Assembly (NCBI GenBank): GCA_021800315.1
Contig: JAJYZD010000004.1
Span: 1 to 32,099, forward strand
Reading direction: 5' to 3'
Source: Bacillota bacterium
GTDB taxonomy: Bacteria; Bacillota; Desulfotomaculia; Desulfotomaculales; JAJYZD01
DNA length: 32,099 nt
Part shown: piece by piece, positions 7,281 to 14,280 of the stretch
Numbering within the stretch: position 1 is the first letter of the stretch
How the letters are laid out: each line of letters opens with the position of its first letter
The notes under the pieces: model-generated
Seen by the model: only the letters and a program-made list of their open reading frames with translations
The model's database searches: none
Told to the model about the DNA's origin: nothing
Translations under genes and position numbers: made by a program

Positions 7281-7310
7281 TGCCCCCGGACTTCACCGGG
7301 GGCATTTTGT
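7281..7310 (+). terminator. Rho-independent terminator after brnTA
   Basis: TGCCCCCGG and CCGGGGGCA form a perfect 9-bp stem around a 6-base loop, followed by a T-rich tail (TTTTGTGTTTT). It isolates brnTA from the primase gene. Confidence 0.9.
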
Positions 7311-7439
7311 GTTTTGCTCGTTGGATGGGACGGCCGCTCCCGAGAGGATGGACTGCCCATGTGGGCGGCCACCCATTACCCGCCGGCAGCATACTTCGGC
7401 GGCCGCCCCGGCAACGGCGGGCGGGAGAGGTGAAACGGA

Positions 7440-8594
7440 TTGGCTGATTCCATGATAACCCAGGCGGCGCAGGCCGTCAATCCCGGCCCGGCCGACTTCC
7501 TGGCCGCCCTATACGGAGATAGGCCGCCCGGGTGGTTGGTAGCCTGGACCCGCCAGGACCGGGTGACCAGGTGGCTGCCCGCCGGCGACCACGACGAGGC
7601 GGCCCGGCAGGCCATGACCCTGGCGGGTAATTACGATATCTATTTTGGCGTCGGAGTCCAGGGAGACAAAGGCAGGACCAACCAGCGCGGCAAGGCCGAC
7701 ACTGTGATAGCAATTCCCGGCCTGTGGCTGGACGTGGACTGCCGGGGCGGTGCACATTCGGCAACCAACCTGCCCACCCTGGACGAGGCCCGCTCATTGG
7801 TGGGACTGTTCGGCCTGCAGCCGTCTGTCGTCGTCCATACGGGCGGCGGTGTGCATGTCTACTGGATATTCCGGCGTCCCTGGGTATTCCGGGATAGCAG
7901 CGACCGGCAAAGGGCCGCCGACCAGGTGGCCGGGTTCCAGAGGGGGATGATAGCACTGGCGGCCGCCCGTGACTGGCGGCTCGATAATACCTCTGACTTG
8001 GCGCGGGTGTTGAGATTGCCCGGAACCACGAACCGCAAAATGACCCCACGCGCTCCCGTGACGGTGGTGGGCTGGCATCCGGAGCGGCGGTACAGCTACC
8101 AGGACGTGGAGGCGGCCATTGAGCGGCTGGAGATCCAGGCCGCTGCCGCGCGGCAGGCTGCCGGCGGCGGTGATCGGCGCGGTACTACCCAGGCCGGACA
8201 GGGCGACCAGGAGCGGCAGGACACCGGCCCGCTCCCACGCGCGGACCTCATAGCACAGAGTTGCGCCTGGATCATGCGCTGCCGGGTGAATGCGGCCACC
8301 CTGGCCGAACCCGAGTGGTACGGCATGGTCGGCGTGATCGCCCGGTGCCAGGATGGGGCGGCCATTGTCCACAAGTGGAGCAGGGCATATCCGAGGTATT
8401 CGGAGCGCGAAACGGACGCCAAAATCAAGCACGCGATGGAGGACGCAGGACCGATCACCTGCGAGCGGGTACGGCAGAACTTCGGCGGCTGGTGCATGGA
8501 TTGTCCCCATCGAGTGACCTCACCCGTCGTCCTGGGCCGGGAGAGGCAGACCCCGGCATGGCGGCCGGTTTCGCCGAGCTTGAACGGAACATGA
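7440..8594 (+). CDS. PrimPol-like (archaeo-eukaryotic primase family) replication protein
   Basis: A 384-residue protein whose first 200 residues match the primase-polymerase fold found in phage and plasmid replication proteins. The metal-binding acidic pair is in WLDVD (Asp98, Asp100). The histidine motif is in VVHTGGGVHVYW (His133, His139), and the third motif region is SDLARVLRLPGTTNRK (186-200). Residues about 260-350 form a helical C-terminal domain with spaced cysteines (GGWCMDCPH). No helicase domain is seen, unlike many phage primase-helicases. The start TTG 7440 follows GAGAGGTGA; ATG 7452 is an alternative. The last twenty or so residues overlap a serine-recombinase remnant read in another frame, so the native C-terminus may have been lost at a deletion junction. 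It would start or support replication of the excised element. Confidence 0.75.
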   Translation: MADSMITQAAQAVNPGPADFLAALYGDRPPGWLVAWTRQDRVTRWLPAGDHDEAARQAMTLAGNYDIYFGVGVQGDKGRTNQRGKADTVIAIPGLWLDVDCRGGAHSATNLPTLDEARSLVGLFGLQPSVVVHTGGGVHVYWIFRRPWVFRDSSDRQRAADQVAGFQRGMIALAAARDWRLDNTSDLARVLRLPGTTNRKMTPRAPVTVVGWHPERRYSYQDVEAAIERLEIQAAAARQAAGGGDRRGTTQAGQGDQERQDTGPLPRADLIAQSCAWIMRCRVNAATLAEPEWYGMVGVIARCQDGAAIVHKWSRAYPRYSERETDAKIKHAMEDAGPITCERVRQNFGGWCMDCPHRVTSPVVLGRERQTPAWRPVSPSLNGT

Positions 8595-8879
8595 TTGCCG
8601 AGCGGACAACCCAGGCCCTGGCCCATAAGAAGGCCCACAGAGAAGCCTACGGCCCCCCCCCCGGGATTCGACCGGGACGGCAATTTCCTGGTGGAAAACG
8701 AGGTTGAGCAGGCTACCGTCCGGATGATCCTGGACATGAAGCGGGCTGGCGCGTCCATCAACGAGATTGCCCGCCGGCTAAACAGGGACGGCATACCCAC
8801 CAAGAAGGGCGGCAAGTGGTACGCAAGCACCGTCAGCAACATCCTGCGGAACTCTCTGCATGGGAAGGAGGCGGCATAG
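8558..8879 (+). pseudogene. Serine recombinase remnant, N-terminally truncated and frameshifted
   Basis: Read in one frame, 8558-8662 gives GFAELERNMIAERT and QALAHKKAHREAYG, the long helix that ends the catalytic domain of resolvase/invertase enzymes. The frame then shifts at a run of ten C bases (8653-8662). From there another frame continues with GFDRDGNFLVENEVEQATV, a helix-turn-helix-like segment (AGASINEIARRLNRDGIP) and KGGKWYASTVSNILRN, typical of the recombinase DNA-binding domain. The catalytic serine region is absent, so no active recombinase is possible. The start of similarity coincides with the 3' part of the primase gene, which suggests a deletion fused the two. The C10 slip could be a sequencing error, but the truncation stands regardless. 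Confidence 0.75.
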
Positions 8880-9086
8880 GTGGACGCATTGCCAACCAAG
8901 TTATACACGGTGGAGCAGGCCGGGCAATATCTGCTGATCCCGGAAAAGCGAATCCGCACATGGTTACGGGAAGGCCGGTTACATGGCTACAAGCTGGGGG
9001 GCGAGTGGAGAATCAGCGAGGAAGACCTTGAAGAGTTTCTTGCCTCCGGCTACACGGGCAATAAGCCGCAAACCAAAGGGGAATAA
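8880..9086 (+). CDS. Excisionase-family helix-turn-helix protein
   Basis: A 68-residue DNA-binding protein of the excisionase/MerR-like HTH_17 type. The pattern LYTVEQAGQYLLIPEKRIRT, then WLREGRLHGYKLGGEWRI and SEEDLEEFL is the standard two-helix-plus-wing domain of these proteins. The start GTG 8880 follows the recombinase remnant's stop directly and has AAGGAGG at 8865-8871. In an integrative element such a protein usually bends DNA at the att site and directs the integrase towards excision, or acts as a regulator. It looks intact although both recombinase genes of the element are damaged. Confidence 0.8.
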   Translation: MDALPTKLYTVEQAGQYLLIPEKRIRTWLREGRLHGYKLGGEWRISEEDLEEFLASGYTGNKPQTKGE

Positions 9087-9481
9087 CCCGGCCCGTTTCA
9101 ACGGAGAGACCCCCAGGAGACGCTACAAGCGACGAGAACCGAAAAAGGTACATTCATACCATCCCGCCCAAGATCGAAGCGGAAACAGGCCGTAGCAACG
9201 GCAACCCCTCACCCTGGCAAAACGGAACAAACGGAACGGAACAGAACGCCCCAAGGAAAAAAAGCCAGAAACGACCCGGCCTCCTGCGGTCCTGCGAACC
9301 TTCATAAACCTTCAGGGGGGTAGGCCGTCCGGACACCGTCAGCCCGGTGGCCGAACCGAACCGAACCGAATCAGCGAAGGTAAAAAGCCCGTTCCCACGG
9401 GGCGGACATCAGGCCGGACGGGCAAACGAAGCGAAGCGGCGAAGCGGAGCGATCAACAGAGCGAACCAGGAATTTCACGCG
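9087..9481. other. Gene-free stretch with short GAAC/GAAGC-type tandem runs
   Basis: No gene is convincing here. The stretch contains low-complexity direct runs: AACGGAACAAACGGAACGG near 9220-9240, four tandem CCGAA-like units near 9353-9372, and GCGAAGCGGCGAAGCGG near 9430-9450. They lie between the excisionase-like gene and the integrase and could be protein-binding repeats or simple slippage products. Neither is proven. Confidence 0.5.
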
Positions 9482-10594
9482 ATGATAAACAAAAAAACGG
9501 AGCGGGAGGCGGAAGCGGTGGCGGGCAAAGCGGCAAAGCCCAAAGCGGACAAGCCCACAAAGACCAAGCGGCGTGGACACGGGGAAGGAACGGTCTATTT
9601 CCATGAGGGGAAGCAGCTTTGGGTAACCCAGGTTACCATAGGCGGCAAGCGACGGACCCTCTACTGTTCAAGACCAGCAAGGAGGTACAGGACAAGAAGG
9701 CGGCCCTTGAGGCCGAAGTCATTAAGGGCACATACGCCGAACCATCGGCCGTTACTTTTGGGCAATGGCTTGCGAGATGGCTTGACGTTTACGTGAAACC
9801 GGCCGTTAGAGATACTGTCCACGCAGACTACGAAAGCATTATTAAGCTGCATATCCTGCCGGCGCTGGGTGATATGCCGATTCAAAAACTGCGGCCTTCG
9901 GACTTACAAGCCTTCTACAAGGCCAAACTTGAAGGCGGTCGGTTGGACGGCAAGGAAGGCGGACTCTCCACCCGTACGGTTAGGCTATTACACTTTCTTA
10001 TTGGCAAGGCGCTCAAACAGGCCTTCAAAGAAGTACTGGCGGCCAGAAACGTGAACGAAGCAACCATTTTGCCGAAGATGGTTAAAAAGGAACCGCGCTA
10101 TTTAGCACCCCAAGAACTTGAAACTTTTATCGGTGTTATGGCGCAAAGCAGGCACTTCGCGCCGTTATGATGGATATCGGAACCGGCCTGCGCCGTGGCG
10201 AATTATTGGGATTGCAGCGTGATTGTGTGGATCTGGAGAGGAAAACCATCACTGTTCGGCGTTCATTGGTACGGCGGCTGAAAGGCGCTCCCGTAATTCA
10301 CGAACCAAAGACGGCGGCCGGCGGATAGAACCACGAAACTCTTCCCGCCGCGTAAAAGCATATCTGCGCAAGGCTGGCATGCCGGATGCTTCCCTGCACG
10401 GCCTTCGGCATACCCACGCAACGGAACTACTGCGGATGGGGACCGCACTGAAAACCATTCAGAAGCGGCTGGGACATGCGAACTTTTCCAGTACAAACAT
10501 CTACACGCACGTCGTCGAGGAGCTGGACAGGGACGCGGCCGACAAGATCAACGGCGTTCTGAAGGCAGCCGCCCGGCGGACGGCCCGAAAATAA
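9482..10594 (+). pseudogene. Tyrosine site-specific integrase, multiply frameshifted
   Basis: Phage-type tyrosine recombinase spread over three reading frames. From ATG 9482 the first frame gives the basic N-terminus and RRGHGEGTVYFHEGKQLWV. It shifts near 9665 into a frame carrying KTSKEVQDKKAALEAEV, the AP2-like and SAM-like arm- and core-binding parts. A second shift near 10152 enters GTGLRRGELLGLQ, which holds the first catalytic Arg. A third shift near 10316 enters LHGLRHTHATELL, RLGHANFSSTNIYTHV, with the HxxR, His and Tyr residues. Between GRRIE and PRNSSRR roughly fifty residues expected in this family are missing. All catalytic residues can be found, but not in one frame, so the enzyme is almost certainly inactive unless all three shifts are sequencing errors. 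Confidence 0.88.
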
Positions 10595-10615
10595 CTTTTG
10601 CAGTACTTTTGCAGT
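10594..10615. repeat. Tandem 11-bp repeats at the integrase end of the element
   Basis: ACTTTTGCAGT occurs twice in tandem (10594-10604, 10605-10615), starting at the last base of the integrase stop. The 18-base part 10598-10615 is also at 6452-6469. Placement beside the integrase and the right repeat suits integrase arm-type binding sites. Confidence 0.55.
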
Positions 10616-10637
10616 ACGAGCCCAATGAAGAAGGACT

Positions 10638-10715
10638 CCCGAACCCGGGAGCCCTTGTCTTTACTGGTGAACCACGGCGGACACGAAGCAATGGCCGCCT
10701 GATCAACAATCAGGC
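10638..10715. repeat. Right 78-bp direct repeat (candidate attR)
   Basis: Identical to 6265-6342. Its last 26 bases are the left arm, loop and most of the right arm of the stem-loop at 10690-10722, which is complete only here. Confidence 0.85.
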
Positions 10716-10722
10716 GGCCATT
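10690..10722 (-). terminator. Perfect 14-bp stem-loop downstream of acs
   Basis: AATGGCCGCCTGAT and ATCAGGCGGCCATT pair perfectly around a CAACA loop, 17 bases after the acs stop on the minus strand. There is no T-run behind it, so termination efficiency is uncertain, but position and strength fit the end of the acs transcript. The element's 78-bp repeat ends inside this hairpin. Confidence 0.6.
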
Positions 10723-10739
10723 ATAACCGGAGAAACCGC

Positions 10740-12686
10740 TTACTCGTGCTTGTGCATCTTCATGACGGCTTCCCGGATCTCGTTGACCGAGGCTTCCTCC
10801 TCGATGGTGGAAAGGTCGCCCAGGTCCTTGCCCGTCATCAGGGTACGCATGACCCGGCGCATGATCTTGCCGCTACGGGTCTTGGGCAGCATGTTGACGA
10901 ACTCGACGTCCCGCATAACCACGATGGCGCCCATGGTGTTGCGTACGTGGGTGATCAGTTCCCTGGCCAGTTCGGGCGAAGGGGAGTAGCCCTTTTGGAG
11001 CACTACGAAGGCGGATGCCACCTCGCCTCTGAGTTCGTCGGGCACACCGGAGACGCCGGCTTCGACCACGGCCGGGTGGCCGATGAGGGCGCTTTCGATT
11101 TCCACCGTGCCGATACGGTGGGCGGCGATCTTGATCACTTCGTCGGACCGGCCGGCGAACCACAGGTAGCCGTCCTCGTCCACGGCCGCGGCGTCGCCGC
11201 AATAGTAGTAGCCCTTGGTGGTCGGGTACTTTTCCCAGTACTCGTTCCGGTAGATATCCTCGGTTTGCCAGAGGGTGGACGTCAGACCCGGGAAGGGCTG
11301 CTTGATCACGACCACGCCTTTTTCGTTCGGAGCGACCGGCTTGCCGGTGGCCTGGTCGAGAATCGCGGCGATGACACCGGGAACCGGGATGGCCGCGGAA
11401 CCGGGCTTGATCGGCACCATGCCCAGGCCGTACGGGTTGGCGAATATGGGGCCGGCGGTCTCGGTCTGCCACATGTGGTCAATGACCGGGATGCGGTTGC
11501 CGAAGACATCCTCCTGCAGCCATTTCCAGGCCGGGGGATTGAGCACCTCGCCGGCGCAGAAGATGCGTTTGACCGAACTGAGGTCGTGCTTTAAGGCCTG
11601 GTCGATGCCGATGCGCATCTGGGCCCGGACGCCGGTGGGGGAAAACCACAGGGCGGTGGGACGGTGGCGTTCGACGATGTCCCACCACATGTCCTGGTTC
11701 GGGTAGTCGGGCGTTCCGTCGTACATGACGGAGGTGCAACCGGCCAAGAGCGGCCCGTAGACGTTGTAACTATGACCGACGATCCAGCCTATGTCCGAGG
11801 TGCAGAACCAGACGTCGTTGGCCTTAAGGCCGTAGATCCATTTACCCATGGAGTGAACCCAGATCTGGTAGCCGCCGTGTTTCTGCACGGTCACCTTGGG
11901 GCGGGCCGTGGTACCCGAAGTGGGCAGGAGGAACAGGGGTTCGTTGGACTCCATGATCTCCACTTCGGAACTCTGTCCGGCACCAAGGGCGACAAAGTCT
12001 TCCCAGGCGATGTCCCGGCCTTCCTTGAGGGGGGTGTCGGGGTTTTTCCGCAGTACGGCCGCCTTTTCGATCTGGCCGGGCGGGCACTTGTCGATGCCGT
12101 CGTCCACGATCTTCTTGAGGTCGATGGGCTTGCCCCGCCGTGAACTCTCGTCCTGGATCAGCATGTAGCGGGCACCGGAGATCTGGAGCCGGTCGGCCAC
12201 CGCTCCGGCCGAAAATCCGGCGAAGATGACCACGTGCACCGCGCCGACGCGCGCGCAGGCCAGCATGGCGGCCACCGATTGAATGCTGGTGGGCATGTAG
12301 ATGGAAACTCGGTCGCCTTTGTTCACGCCCATGCCGCGCAGAGCAGCCGCGTATTTCTTTACCAGGTCCAGAAGTTGGGCGTAGGTGACCACCTCCGTGG
12401 TGCCGTCCTCGCCGTTTTCGGCTACCAGGGCGGCCCGGCCCCCGTTGCCCTGCAGGACCTTGTAGTCGACGCAGTTGTAGCATATGTTGGTTTGACCGCC
12501 GATAAACCATTGGAAGGTTGGGTATTCCCAGTTGAAGACCTTGTCCCATTTCTTGAACCAGTGGATGTCGGAGGCGGCGTCGAGGGCGGCTTTTTCCCAG
12601 AAGCCCTCGGGATCCCCGGCGGCTTTGTCGATGAAGGTCTTGACGTAAGGCGGAATCAACCCGGTGCCGGATTTGTCGTCTGCCAT
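10740..12686 (-). CDS. acs: acetyl-CoA synthetase, AMP-forming
   Basis: Activates acetate (possibly also propionate) to the acyl-CoA by way of acyl-AMP, in the cytoplasm. About 648 residues, the normal length. The ATP-binding loop reads PTSGTTARPKVTVQKHGGY, slightly off the usual TSGTTGKPKG. HMWQTETAG contains the tryptophan that limits the acyl pocket to small acids in acetyl-CoA synthetases. YYYCGDAAAVDEDGY and FAGRSDEVIKIAAHRIG form the hinge and C-terminal domain start. LPKTRSGKIMRR carries the catalytic lysine that is regulated by acetylation in relatives. The start is uncertain: ATG 12686 is given; ATG 12701 and GTG 12719 are alternatives, and AGGGGAG at 12703-12709 (minus strand) fits none of them ideally. 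A promoter at 12905-12934 implies a leader of about 210 bases. Confidence 0.92.
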   Translation of the reverse strand: MADDKSGTGLIPPYVKTFIDKAAGDPEGFWEKAALDAASDIHWFKKWDKVFNWEYPTFQWFIGGQTNICYNCVDYKVLQGNGGRAALVAENGEDGTTEVVTYAQLLDLVKKYAAALRGMGVNKGDRVSIYMPTSIQSVAAMLACARVGAVHVVIFAGFSAGAVADRLQISGARYMLIQDESSRRGKPIDLKKIVDDGIDKCPPGQIEKAAVLRKNPDTPLKEGRDIAWEDFVALGAGQSSEVEIMESNEPLFLLPTSGTTARPKVTVQKHGGYQIWVHSMGKWIYGLKANDVWFCTSDIGWIVGHSYNVYGPLLAGCTSVMYDGTPDYPNQDMWWDIVERHRPTALWFSPTGVRAQMRIGIDQALKHDLSSVKRIFCAGEVLNPPAWKWLQEDVFGNRIPVIDHMWQTETAGPIFANPYGLGMVPIKPGSAAIPVPGVIAAILDQATGKPVAPNEKGVVVIKQPFPGLTSTLWQTEDIYRNEYWEKYPTTKGYYYCGDAAAVDEDGYLWFAGRSDEVIKIAAHRIGTVEIESALIGHPAVVEAGVSGVPDELRGEVASAFVVLQKGYSPSPELARELITHVRNTMGAIVVMRDVEFVNMLPKTRSGKIMRRVMRTLMTGKDLGDLSTIEEEASVNEIREAVMKMHKHE

Positions 12687-12934
12687 AAGTGCGTTTTCCA
12701 TCTCCCCTGAATTATTCACGCATTCGTTGGCTTGAAGTTGCTGTTTGCAGAAAAAAGGGCGGGCTGCGAACTGGTGAACGAAACATGGGGAAGACCGGAT
12801 CTTCCCCAGAGCCCTGAATAATTCGGGTCTACCGGGAGGGTCGCGCGAAACCTGGCCCGGCCACCACCTCCCAAACTAGTATTCCCTCCTGTGACATTCG
12901 GCTAATTATAGGTTCGGGACTTACGGTTGCTCAA
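12687..12934 (-). promoter_or_regulatory. acs promoter and long leader with hairpin
   Basis: On the minus strand TTGAGC (12929-12934) and TATAAT (12905-12910) are 18 bases apart, a good vegetative-type promoter. The leader to the acs start is about 210 bases and contains a perfect 8-bp hairpin, GGGGAAGA with TCTTCCCC (12787-12807). Two copies of a GAATTATTC-type sequence also occur, near 12706-12718 and 12812-12824, in opposite orientation. No known riboswitch was recognised in it. Confidence 0.6.
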
Positions 12935-13108
12935 TGTTAGGCCGCCCAAAGGGCGGAAACCAGCCCCCGGCGGTCGCTGATGGCGCCTAACGGCTGTCCC
13001 CGGGGGGGCAGTCCGCGATGATCGCTTTCATATGTAATATATTACGTATCACCTGGCGCTGGCTTGGCCCGCAACCCAAATTACGCCACAACAGATTTTC
13101 CCGGATTG
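12935..13108. other. Intergenic stretch between divergent acs and cob promoters
   Basis: No gene is seen. It contains a small hairpin, CCGCCC-AAA-GGGCGG (12943-12957), and the AT-rich palindrome at 13030-13049 listed separately. Confidence 0.5.
13030..13049. promoter_or_regulatory. AT-rich 20-bp palindrome, candidate operator
   Basis: GTAATATATTAC (13034-13045) is a perfect palindrome and extends to 20 bases (ATAT...GTAT) with one mismatched pair. It stands out in GC-rich surroundings, 60 bases before the -35 of the riboswitch promoter and about 95 bases before the acs promoter. It could bind a dimeric regulator of either gene. The regulator is not identifiable. Confidence 0.45.
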
Positions 13109-13138
13109 TTGACAAGCGCCGAAAGCCCGTGTTAGACT
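13109..13138 (+). promoter_or_regulatory. Promoter of the cobalamin riboswitch-cobST operon
   Basis: A perfect TTGACA (13109-13114) is followed after 17-18 bases by TTAGAC/TAGACT (13132-13138). The expected transcript start, about 13145, lies just ahead of the riboswitch aptamer. Confidence 0.75.
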
Positions 13139-13156
13139 CAGGGCAACCGAATAAGG

Positions 13157-13330
13157 AAACAGGTGCCTCCGTAAGAGGAGAATAGGAAAGTCCGTACGGC
13201 GAGCCCGGGTTCGCCGGAAGGCGCGGTCCCGCCACTGTAAACGGTCAGTTTTGCCGCCGTAACGCCACTGGAGCTTCTCCGGGAAGGCGCGGCCCGACGA
13301 TGACCCGTGAGCCAGGAGACCTGCCTGTTT
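13157..13330 (+). ncRNA. Cobalamin (AdoCbl) riboswitch
   Basis: The conserved B12-box AGCCAGGAGACCTGCC is present at 13310-13325, preceded by CCGGGAAGGC and GATGACCCG, and by two GCCACTG-like core segments. The closing P1 stem is AAACAGG (13157-13163) with CCTGTTT (13324-13330). It lies directly ahead of cobS and cobT and is followed by terminators, so it most likely stops transcription when adenosylcobalamin is plentiful. Confidence 0.93.
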
Positions 13331-13338
13331 CGTGTAGT

Positions 13339-13369
13339 CGTGTCTTCGCGGAAAAGGACACGGTTTTTT
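13339..13369 (+). terminator. Riboswitch expression-platform terminator
   Basis: CGTGTC (13339-13344) pairs with GACACG (13357-13362), followed by six Ts. It starts nine bases after the aptamer's closing stem, the expected position of the regulated terminator. Confidence 0.7.
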
Positions 13370-13383
13370 CCGAGGGTGATGGC

Positions 13384-13423
13384 AAAGTCCTCGGCCGGTA
13401 TGGCACCGGCCGGGGACTTTTTG
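13384..13423 (+). terminator. Second strong terminator ahead of cobS
   Basis: A 16-bp stem with one G-T type mismatch (13384-13399 with 13405-13420), five-base loop, ending in a T-run. It is stronger than the first hairpin and lies about 90 bases before cobS, so transcripts must pass two terminators to reach the genes. Confidence 0.8.
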
Positions 13424-13515
13424 TTACGAAGGGGGGCGGTTGGGCTGATTGACGCCGGTCGGGGCGGATGAGGATGGAAAGGTTAAGCCCCTATCAGCCC
13501 TGAAGGAGAAGCGAG

Positions 13516-14256
13516 ATGCGCGGATTTTGGTTGGCTTGTCAGTTCCTTACGATTGTACCGGTGACCGTGCGGGGCCCGGTGGAGGACCGGGACCTGGCGG
13601 CGGCCATGGCTTGGTTTCCGCTGGTCGGTCTCTTGCTGGGCGCGGCGGCGGCCGGGGTCTATGTGCTGACGGCGTATGTGTCCCCGTCGGCTTTGAGTGC
13701 CTTCGTTCCGCTCGCCTTCCTGGTGCTGGTAACCGGCAACATGCACGGTGATGCCTTGATGGACGCGGCTGACGGTCTTGGCAGCGGGCGTCCTCCGGAG
13801 AGGGCCCTGGAAATAATGAAGGACAGCCATGTCGGAGCCCACGGCGTCATGGCCGGCGTCCTCGGTTTCCTGGCCAAGCTTCTCCTGCTGGGGGCCCTGC
13901 ATCCAGCGGGCCGGATCACCGCCCTGGTGCTGGTACCGGCCCTGGGGCGCTGGACTCACGTTTACGCGGCCAGGACCAATCCCTATGTCCGGCCGGACAA
14001 CGGAAAGGGCGGGTTCACCAGGTACGTGGGTAACCGGGAACTCATCCTGGCTTCGGGCACCCTGGTCGCCGCGGCCCTGGTGCTCATGGGACCGGCAGGG
14101 GCCGTGCCGGTGGCGGCCGCCCTGGTGGTTGCCCATCTGGCCGGGCGTCATGCCCGTAAGATGCTCGGCGGCCTTACCGGAGACATCTACGGCGCCCTGG
14201 GCGAACTGGTGGAAATGGCCGGATTGGCGGTTATCCTGTTGTTGGAAAGGTTTTGA
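13516..14256 (+). CDS. cobS: adenosylcobinamide-GDP ribazoletransferase (cobalamin synthase)
   Basis: An integral membrane enzyme that joins adenosylcobinamide-GDP and alpha-ribazole (or its phosphate) to finish the nucleotide loop of coenzyme B12. 246 residues, normal length, with several hydrophobic segments such as WFPLVGLLLGAAAAGVYVL and ALSAFVPLAFLVLVTG. The acidic motif region reads GNMHGDALMDAADGLGSG, followed by ALEIMKDSHVGAHGVMAG, matching the family's metal-binding aspartates. The start ATG 13516 has AAGGAGAAG just upstream. It is 24 bases ahead of cobT in the same operon, and the cobalamin riboswitch controls both. Confidence 0.94.
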   Translation: MRGFWLACQFLTIVPVTVRGPVEDRDLAAAMAWFPLVGLLLGAAAAGVYVLTAYVSPSALSAFVPLAFLVLVTGNMHGDALMDAADGLGSGRPPERALEIMKDSHVGAHGVMAGVLGFLAKLLLLGALHPAGRITALVLVPALGRWTHVYAARTNPYVRPDNGKGGFTRYVGNRELILASGTLVAAALVLMGPAGAVPVAAALVVAHLAGRHARKMLGGLTGDIYGALGELVEMAGLAVILLLERF

Positions 14257-14280
14257 GGGAAGAGTAAAGGAGAGATTGCT

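Larger units (their letters stand above)
6265..10715. mobile_element. Decayed integrative element flanked by identical 78-bp repeats
   Basis: Two perfect 78-bp direct repeats (6265-6342 and 10638-10715) enclose a gene set typical of a small site-specific integrative element: toxin-antitoxin, PrimPol-like primase, recombinase remnant, excisionase-like gene and, next to the right repeat, a tyrosine integrase. The integrase is broken in three places and the serine recombinase is a fragment, so the element is probably fixed. In the right copy the repeat runs into a 14-bp stem-loop downstream of acs, and only the right copy keeps both arms. This suggests the right side is the original host context. 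Unit length from repeat to repeat is 4373 bases. No tRNA gene end was recognised in the repeat. Confidence 0.8.

Noticed and set aside
9220..9450. Short GAAC/GAAGC runs as a CRISPR array
   Set aside because: Units are only 4-9 bases with no regular spacers.
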